The translations under genes were made by a program, and so were the position numbers. The notes beneath the pieces are model-generated. The model was not told the origin of the DNA and did no database searches. It saw only the letters and a program-made list of their open reading frames with translations. 64,000 nucleotides of DNA from Nereocystis luetkeana (taxonomy: Eukaryota > Sar > Phaeophyceae > Laminariales > Laminariaceae), in assembly GCA_031213475.1 (NCBI GenBank), contig JARUPZ010000007.1, positions 2,315,457 to 2,379,456 on the forward strand, in the 5' to 3' direction. Below, piece after piece: positions 58,201 to 64,000 of this stretch (positions are counted from its first letter, which is position 1; the number at the start of each line of letters is the position of its first letter).

Positions 58201-59387
58201 GTGTATTCATACGCAAGACTTGTCTTTGCTCTGCATCGTGTTCTGTTTGTACAGTGATCATTCATATGGATACTGCAGCTCTATGCAGCATGATACTATT
58301 ACGGGGGACCATAGTTGATAGGACCAAATATTGTTGGCAAAAATGGTTAAATATATAGGTTTTTATGTATACCATAGGTCCCTCTAACTATGGTCCCCCG
58401 TAATATGAATATTAAAGCCTTAAAACGATGCATAAAAATCTCTGCCGCCCTCGTAGTTTTTTTGTTGTTTTGAGCGAGAACGAATACTGATTGTTCTCCC
58501 CCCCTTTTACCCCCCCTATCCTGGGAGATAGATGGTGGCCACAGGCGGCCAAACAGGAAGGGGATAAGATTAGCAAAAACGTCTTTTATGTACCTGGTAA
58601 TATATGGAAACAGCGTAATATGAGCGCCCAATTGTTGGAGGTGTCTCTATTAGGAGTAGGAACGGTGCTCCGTCTCGAAAGGGATGCGTGGTCAATGGTA
58701 AAATGACTAAGGCAAGCTACAAATGAGTACGCCCCCCCCCCCCCCCCCCCCCTCCCCTGTCCTCGCAGGTGTCAAACCCGTTCAGTTACCTACGTGTTTG
58801 TTGTTTTTGTTTATTCGGTTTGTTGCGATCGGACAATGTGTCGCGAATGTTCCGGTCCGACTTGAGCCCTTTTAGGATCGCAGTTCCGTTTTGGGGACAA
58901 GCTACTTGAAATTTGTGTAGTTTGTCCCCCTAACGGGGCTGCCGTTCTAAAGGGATCGTAGCCGGATGTCCTCTTAATACAGCAGTACTCACAGTGAGTT
59001 GTCTCTCTTCCATCCCTCTGACCCAACTGATATCTCACTTTCCTTTTTTGACAGGCTCGTACTCACGCCTCCCTCTCTTGGAAAACCCTTGTTTGCCCTA
59101 TCTATATGTGTGTGTGTTTGCAGGTGGTGATTGACCAGGTTTTCTGGGCTCCCATCTTCACTCTGATCTTCTTCACGTGGATTGGGATCACCTCGGGGGC
59201 CTCCCCCAGCGAGATCGCCACGAAGATCAAGAGCGACCTCATCCAGGGGGTGGTGGGCTCGTGGACGGTGTGGCCCCTGGCCCACACGATCAACTTCAAG
59301 TACGTGCCGACGGAGCAACGCCTTCTGTACATCAACTCCATCCAGATCTTCTACAACGTGTTCCTGTCTATCATCGGGTCTAAGTAA
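52221..59387 (+). CDS. MPV17/PMP22-family membrane protein with plastid-type presequence
   Basis: Exons 52221-52394, 56532-56750, 57725-57922 and 59124-59387 join in phase 0 to 284 aa ending TAA. Exon 1 is a signal peptide with CSAFVAPR followed by a Ser-rich transit region, pointing to the plastid. Exon 2 opens with an Asn/Gly-rich stretch (MGNSNNNNGNGG), then LWDSYNGCLAEKPILVK. Exons 3-4 give the family core: GFSIGDFLAQKG, FGFLFHGTISHFFYNAL, VVIDQVFWAPIF, and the signature WTVWPLAHTINFKYVPTEQR. Four hydrophobic segments are visible. The family includes mitochondrial MPV17/Sym1 channels and peroxisomal PMP22; substrates are poorly known. Exon 3 appears to end at a GC donor (AAG|GCGCGT); any nearby GT would break the frame. 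Attachment of exon 1 across a 4.1-kb intron rests on phase and order only, so the core gene is more certain than its targeting. Confidence 0.9.
52905..53110. mobile_element. MITE-3 copy 3
   Basis: GATAACACGCCCCCT left end and a shared interior (GGAGGGCGTAC, CGAGCGATGTATGCGTC). The right end is eroded. MPV17 intron 1. Confidence 0.55.
53279..53383. mobile_element. MITE-1 copy 9
   Basis: Same hairpin, in MPV17 intron 1. The left flank is altered, and a TACCTGGTA lies just outside it at 53266. Confidence 0.88.
53541..53656. mobile_element. MITE-1 copy 10
   Basis: TA on both sides. The left arm is interrupted by about 10 bp (TACCCTGGTA-like), a variant of the short insertion seen in other copies. 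Confidence 0.88.
54995..55127 (+). mobile_element. poly-C SINE-like element, family B
   Basis: GCAAGCAATGTCTGCCTGCC ... GAGATCGACTACATCTCTCC then about 20 C. MPV17 intron 1. Confidence 0.72.
55521..55688. mobile_element. MITE-1 copy 11, with internal duplication
   Basis: About 60 bp longer than the family: the arm from GTTAATAGGACCAAATA to the AGGTTTTTATG block occurs twice in a row. MPV17 intron 1. Confidence 0.88.
58299..58403. mobile_element. MITE-1 copy 12
   Basis: Intact, with TA on both sides, in MPV17 intron 3. Confidence 0.9.
58515..58752 (+). mobile_element. poly-C SINE-like element, family A (full length)
   Basis: Sister of the copy at 11813, with an extra CCTGGTA at 58593-58599. 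Ends in about 20 C. MPV17 intron 3. Confidence 0.85.
58863..58962. mobile_element. MITE-2 copy 13
   Basis: Both arms are present; the TTAA ends are lost. MPV17 intron 3, 160 bp before the last exon. Confidence 0.83.
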
Positions 59388-61249
59388 AGAGATAAAAAAA
59401 AAAGGAAAACGCGGTAAACCAGGAGGAAGGAGGCTAGCCGCACCCGTTGTTTTTTTTTCGTGGGAGGCTTTTTGTGACGGACAGAGGGGTGAGGGGAGGG
59501 GGGAGGAATAATGAATTGAACCAATCGAAGGACCACAGCGGTGTAATACATAAATAGAAAGCCGTTACCAAGTAGAGCGTCGTCTTTTTTTTTTGTTTGG
59601 TTTTTTTCTGTTTTTTTGTTTTTTCCTCCTTGGTTTTTTTTTTCTCCGTTGTCTTCCTTTTCGCCCGAAGCGCTTCTCAAAACACGGTCAATCGCGGCAG
59701 AATTGTCTCTACGTACGTGCTGTGTTTGTTTGTAGCGCGCATTGTGCGTGTGCAGTTTTTTGTTCAAGTTTTTTCCGGACAAAGCAAAGGGCGGGGGGGG
59801 GGGGGGGGGCGGGGAGGACGCCCCCTCCCCCGGCTGTGTGTTCGGGCGGGACAACTTTCTTTCAGCCTAAAAAAAAAAAAGAAGCGGTATGTAGAGATTT
59901 GGAGGGATGGTTGCGGAGAAGCAAGGAGGAGGGGTGCCGAGCGCCCCCCCCCCCCTCCCCCCCCCCACCCCCCCTCCCTCCCCACGTGCGCGGAGTGGAG
60001 TAGATCTGGCTTCACGACAGAGAAAACATAGATTCGTCGGTCAGTCGGCGCAAGCAGCACGCTTGTCGGTGGGTTTTGTAGAGGGCGGAGGGATGTTGCC
60101 GGGCAACACATAATAAGGAAAGGGTAGTAGGTGTCGTAGTGCGGAGGGCGTGTGGCACAAGCCGTTGGGGAGAGTTATCTCGAGAGTGGGAGAAAGTGAG
60201 GTGTATCCATCCATGCGTGGTGAGGTTGAAATATGTCTTTTCGGAGCCAGGTGCATCGATCGGGTGGGGTTTGGTTCCATGAGAGTTTTATTCTCCCCGC
60301 CAAGGTTGCTAATGCTAATGCATACCGGGTGGCACGCTGGGTGGCAATGTAAGGACCGTTTATACATTAATATCAAGACCAATCGAGTTATTATATTTAC
60401 ACCCAGAGTGTAAGTTCAAAGAACACCTCAGCGGTGATTTTTTTTTCCCCTCGAAACTCTTCCGAAATAAAGGACGGGTGCTTCTCGACCTGGAATCGAT
60501 AGAAGAGGTTCAATCGTATGGAGGACCTACTGTAGCTTTTCCCCGAAGGGCCCCCTCTCTCTCTTCCCCCCCCCCCTCCCCCTTCCCCCTGTGGCGTGGA
60601 TAACACGCCTTCTTGTCTTGTACAAACCTTGGTATTGCGAGAGAATGACCCAAGTTTGACAAGCCAGGTGATCGGTGTTCTCGCAGCCAAGGGACAACAG
60701 TGAGGGGGGAAGAGAGCAAATTCTAAGGGGAGTATCTGCTTGAACGCGTACTCGCATAAGGATTTTCAAGCGGAGGTATCTCTAATTTTTCGGGGGCGTG
60801 TTTCCTTTTATGACAAGATATACCTCAGGGAGGGGGGGGGGGGGGGGGGGGGGGGATGGGGGGGGCTCCTCCATGCCTACCGCGACACGTTCGTCCAGTC
60901 AGGGTCGCCATAAAAATCGCCGACTTTAATTACGGTATGTGAGCAGGTGAAACTGTTATTTATAGTAAGCGTTAATATTAATAGCAATGAAACCACGTAC
61001 TCTTTCTTTTTCATATTGTTGTTTTAGACGGTACTGCGGTGAGGTTAACGCCGCTACCAGACTAATAGTTTACCGCAGGTATGGATCAAATTACACTAAA
61101 TTGCAAGTACGTCAGCTGGATCGATATGTAAGGATCGTTTGGGCTTTCTATCTATACGCGTGTTTTTCTTGCTGGTTGCTGCTGACGTGCGTTTTCACCG
61201 AGCACATGTATGCGTCAAATTCGCGATTTGTTGTTCGGGATACGAGTCG

Positions 61250-61570
61250 TTTAGCAGAAAACGGTATACCGGTACACAGAAAACCGTATTTGTCTGTTCA
61301 GTTTGGTGTGACTCTTGAAGAGCTGATTTCATTTTCTGTACCGTCAACTGGCAGAAAATCCACCGGTGTACTGTTTTTTTTAATTTTTTTCGCGAGATAT
61401 TGCGGACGGTCCTTCGACAGAAAACGGTAGACTGGGACAGAGAACGGTATTGCCCCGAGGTTTGGTGTTGTGATTTTGAAGAGCCGATTCCATTTCCTAT
61501 ACACCGTCAACTGGCGTAAAATACGCACGTGTACCGTTTTTTGCCTTTCCGCGAGGTATTGCGGGCACTT
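61250..61570. repeat. ~165-bp tandem duplication
   Basis: CAGAAAACGGTA...GGTTTGGTGT...CCGTCAACTGGC...CGCGAG.TATTGCGG occurs twice. Confidence 0.85.
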
Positions 61571-61821
61571 TTGGACTTTCCTTTTTATTATACGAAAACC
61601 TAATTCCTGAAGTGTAGGTATAAGCTATTTAATACCTGGTAGGAAGCTTTCGGGGTTCGATAGATCTCAGCATGCTGTATTTGATCTCCGGGGCTCTTCC
61701 TTCTTGCCCTCGCCACGTACTCGTATCTAGGAGCACACTATAATGACCATTCTCAACGCCTCCAGCGCGCACGCTGGAAAAATCTAAATCCCGTTGGTTT
61801 AGTGTTTCGTTTTCTGTGTCA

Positions 61822-61980
61822 ACAATTAGGGTCGATCGTAACGAGTGCAGTTTTTTAGGTGTTTTTCATTATATTCCCGAAAATTCGGTATTTTCCCATA
61901 GAAAAAAATACCGAAATTTCGGGAAAATATTGAAAAAAAAAACTGAAGAACACTCCTCGTTAAGATCGCGACCCTTATAT
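61822..61980. mobile_element. long AT-rich hairpin, MITE-like
   Basis: Inverted ends TTAGGGTCGATCGTAACGAG and CTCGTTAAGATCGCGACCCT enclose a second inverted pair around CCCGAAAATTCGGTATTTTC. Single copy here. Confidence 0.6.
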
Positions 61981-63008
61981 TAATAAGTTAAACTCTAAAT
62001 TTTCGTGACCGCTTTTTTTCTTAAAGCAATCATTCGACCTTCGTTTTTTTTTTAAGCAGTTCGAACGAACGTGTTTTTTTCTGATTTTGTCGTCTTCGTT
62101 GAAACACCCACATTCCTTCGCGGCCTCTTCTGCGCCCTCCCCGCCCCCCGTCCCCGTTAAAAAAAAACTCTTAAGGAGCCGTGCACGCCCTGGCGCTTTT
62201 TCCTGCAAGCAGCGGACAAACCTTGTACTTTGCAGCACCGCAAGGCAGGACGCGTATTTCCCTTCAGATTTCACACAGCACAGCAGTACCTACCGTACGT
62301 AGCTGTCCGGAAAGGTCGAGAGGGATTCGCACATATCGTGCTACTACTGTAATGCCCAACCAAGCAGTCCTTACATTCCCGGGCAGAGTTCATACGGAAG
62401 CAATGAATTATAGGAGTAGCAATTTTATGTACGTAGCAAGCGATCCCCGAAATAAATCTGCGAGATGTAAGAAGTATTGGGTGTGGCGATCGACGTGTGT
62501 ACCACCTCGTAGCTGATGTGTACGCCTACAGTAGACTCGATCGCCGATGGCCGTTCCATACACAAGTCAGTCGATGCTCGAGTAAAACACGTGGTCACGG
62601 AGAGGTAACTTGTACGAGAAGTTCCAGCAGAAGAGGTTTAGAGAACTCCCAGGTAGATGATACTGACGATTTTTTGCTGCAATATCTGTCACCCCTATAC
62701 GAAGGGCGACGCTAGTTTATTCGTCTTGCTTTTTTTAAGCTTGGTATGTATGTATCCACAAGTAAGTATATCACGTGCCTCAGAGGTCTCAGGGGTGCTC
62801 CAAGAAAAACGCCTCCGAAACCACACACACCTGCACCCCTATTTCCGAATTTCCGAGGCGAAGACAGGAGGGGGTCATACAACAAACCAAAATTCGGTCG
62901 TTTGTCACTTGACCCTTTTGAACAGAACCGGAGTACACATGTATGTATACCTAATTATTAGTCGAATTCCAACTGATACATCTATCTCCACAACAGGACA
63001 GCAGTCCT

Positions 63009-63205
63009 TTACGACTGGATTCCGTTCGGATTTATTGGCAGTTTGCAGCCGAACTCTTTTCTTGATAACCCCGACGCCGAGGCCACCTCCACCACGATCG
63101 CCATGCACGCACGCATATATTCAGGCATATAGTGCCTGGGGATCTCGCGCCGGTTGCACCGGTGCAAGCTCGCCCTGCGAGACCGCCAGGGGTAGGAGGG
63201 GGGAG
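63009..63205 (-). CDS. coding-like orphan segment
   Basis: After a possible acceptor (ggtctcgcag) the minus frame reads ASLHRCNRREIPRHYMPE and ACMAIVVEVASASGLSRK with GC-rich third positions. A donor inside it (GAG|gtggcc) is possible. I recognise no family, and the adjacent 1 kb shows no partner exon. Confidence 0.2.
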
Positions 63206-63907
63206 GAGGGAGGATCACTTCCCATATGGCTGGGGGGTGGAGTGTAGATACGGAGTAGGACGCGCGGCGAATAGATAAAGCAATGTGTATCCCGATGATG
63301 ATACAATGGCCGGTACACGCAATAATTGGGTAAAGGTGGTGGCGCGTATTCGATCGAGTGTACGCAGGGAAGGAAAAAGTGGCTGGAAAATATTGGTGGT
63401 ACGTATTCGATGAATTGTGTCAGTTTTTTTTTTTCCTTCTGAATGAAAAATGCCCTGCACCTTGTCGGAAGGAAAATTGAAATAACAATACCCTAGGGGA
63501 ACAGCGGAGTCAACGCATATAGTTGGTTCTGCTCTAAATACAGTATGAAAACAAGGTGATGATCGCACCCGTTGCACACACTTTCTCTGGTGCTTGTATA
63601 GCCGGTATAGAGGTGCGAGTTGGGACGATTTCACGACTAATAACAAAAAAATCGGTAGGTGCCGCTAGCCAGCTAACTGACTTTAGTCGGTAAGTCGGCT
63701 GGCGAAACCAGCTGACGGGCAAGCGACTAGCCGACTTGTGCCAGGCGAGTGAAGCGAACGAAAACAGCCTTCTGCTGCGCCCAAAAAGGGAAAAAAAAAT
63801 GAATCTCGCATTTAACAATCCCTGCCACAAGTATGGAAACTCAATAAGTCGGATAGTCTGCACCTACGGGAAACGACTACATAACTGTTAGTCGTAGTTG
63901 GCGACTT

Positions 63908-64000
63908 AACCCCTTAAGGGCTGCACTCCCTTTGTGGGCACAAAACACTTGGAATTAGTGTCAAATTTAGGTGCATGCACAGTGCAGTACTAAAAGGGTT
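63908..64000. mobile_element. MITE-2 copy 14 (runs to window edge)
   Basis: Starts CTTAACCCCTTAAGGGCTGC and ends CTAAAAGGGTT at the last base. Confidence 0.7.

Larger units (their letters stand above)
59388..63907. other. intergenic region after MPV17
   Basis: T-rich sequence to 59660, G and C runs at about 59790, 59946 and 60834, the 165-bp duplication, the long hairpin at 61.8-62.0 kb, and an orphan coding-like segment at 63.0-63.2 kb. No supported gene. Confidence 0.6.

Noticed and set aside
1370-60860. Homopolymer C/G runs as sequencing errors
   Set aside because: Exact lengths may be wrong, but runs recur at the same place in related repeat copies and keep polarity relative to gene strand, so they are real as a class.

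Overview
This is eukaryotic nuclear DNA, most likely from a photosynthetic heterokont (ochrophyte) alga, perhaps of the brown-algal lineage. Two proteins begin with a signal peptide followed by a phenylalanine-type cleavage motif (VVAFVGP, CSAFVAP), the bipartite plastid targeting signal of secondary red plastids. One of them is a light-dependent protochlorophyllide reductase. Genes are split into short exons by introns of roughly 0.2-4.6 kb that are packed with simple repeats and non-autonomous mobile elements. No bacterial operon, CRISPR array, reverse transcriptase or transposase gene is visible.

I could assemble five genes with matching splice phases. (1) The 3' part of a TLDc-domain gene on + (1218-6378; the 5' exons lie outside or were not recognised). 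(2) Protochlorophyllide reductase on - (10801-21181, six exons, 402 aa). (3) A PAC2/PSMG2 proteasome assembly chaperone on + (21476-36212, eight exons, 334 aa). (4) A secreted Cys-module, mucin-like repeat protein on - (42474-51765, about 1,156 aa). (5) An MPV17/PMP22-family membrane protein on + (52221-59387, 284 aa), with a plastid-type presequence if exon 1 is correctly attached. Genes 2/3 and 4/5 are divergent pairs whose start codons are about 295 and 455 bp apart. A Pro/Tyr-rich candidate gene may lie antisense inside PAC2 intron 1.

The stretches 6.4-10.8, 36.2-42.5 and 59.4-64 kb hold no gene I can support. They contain the same repeats as the introns. There are 12 copies of a roughly 105-bp hairpin MITE with TA target duplications (MITE-1), 14 copies of a roughly 95-bp hairpin MITE bounded by TTAA (MITE-2), three copies of a roughly 200-280-bp element (MITE-3), and SINE-like elements that end in long C runs. 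There are also many minisatellites and an organellar LSU rRNA fragment in a protochlorophyllide reductase intron.

The most unusual signal is a 9-bp palindrome, TACC(A/T)GGTA, present in at least 21 exact copies where about 0.5 would be expected by chance. Comparison of repeat copies with and without it shows a 7-bp insertion into TA. That is the form expected of excision scars left by an unseen TA-targeting cut-and-paste transposon. Other strong signals are a G-run/C-run asymmetry at intron ends, a minisatellite made of the 5' splice-site hexamer, tandem copies of exon-intron borders, and a duplicated two-exon Cys module with a mucin-like repeat exon between its two copies.
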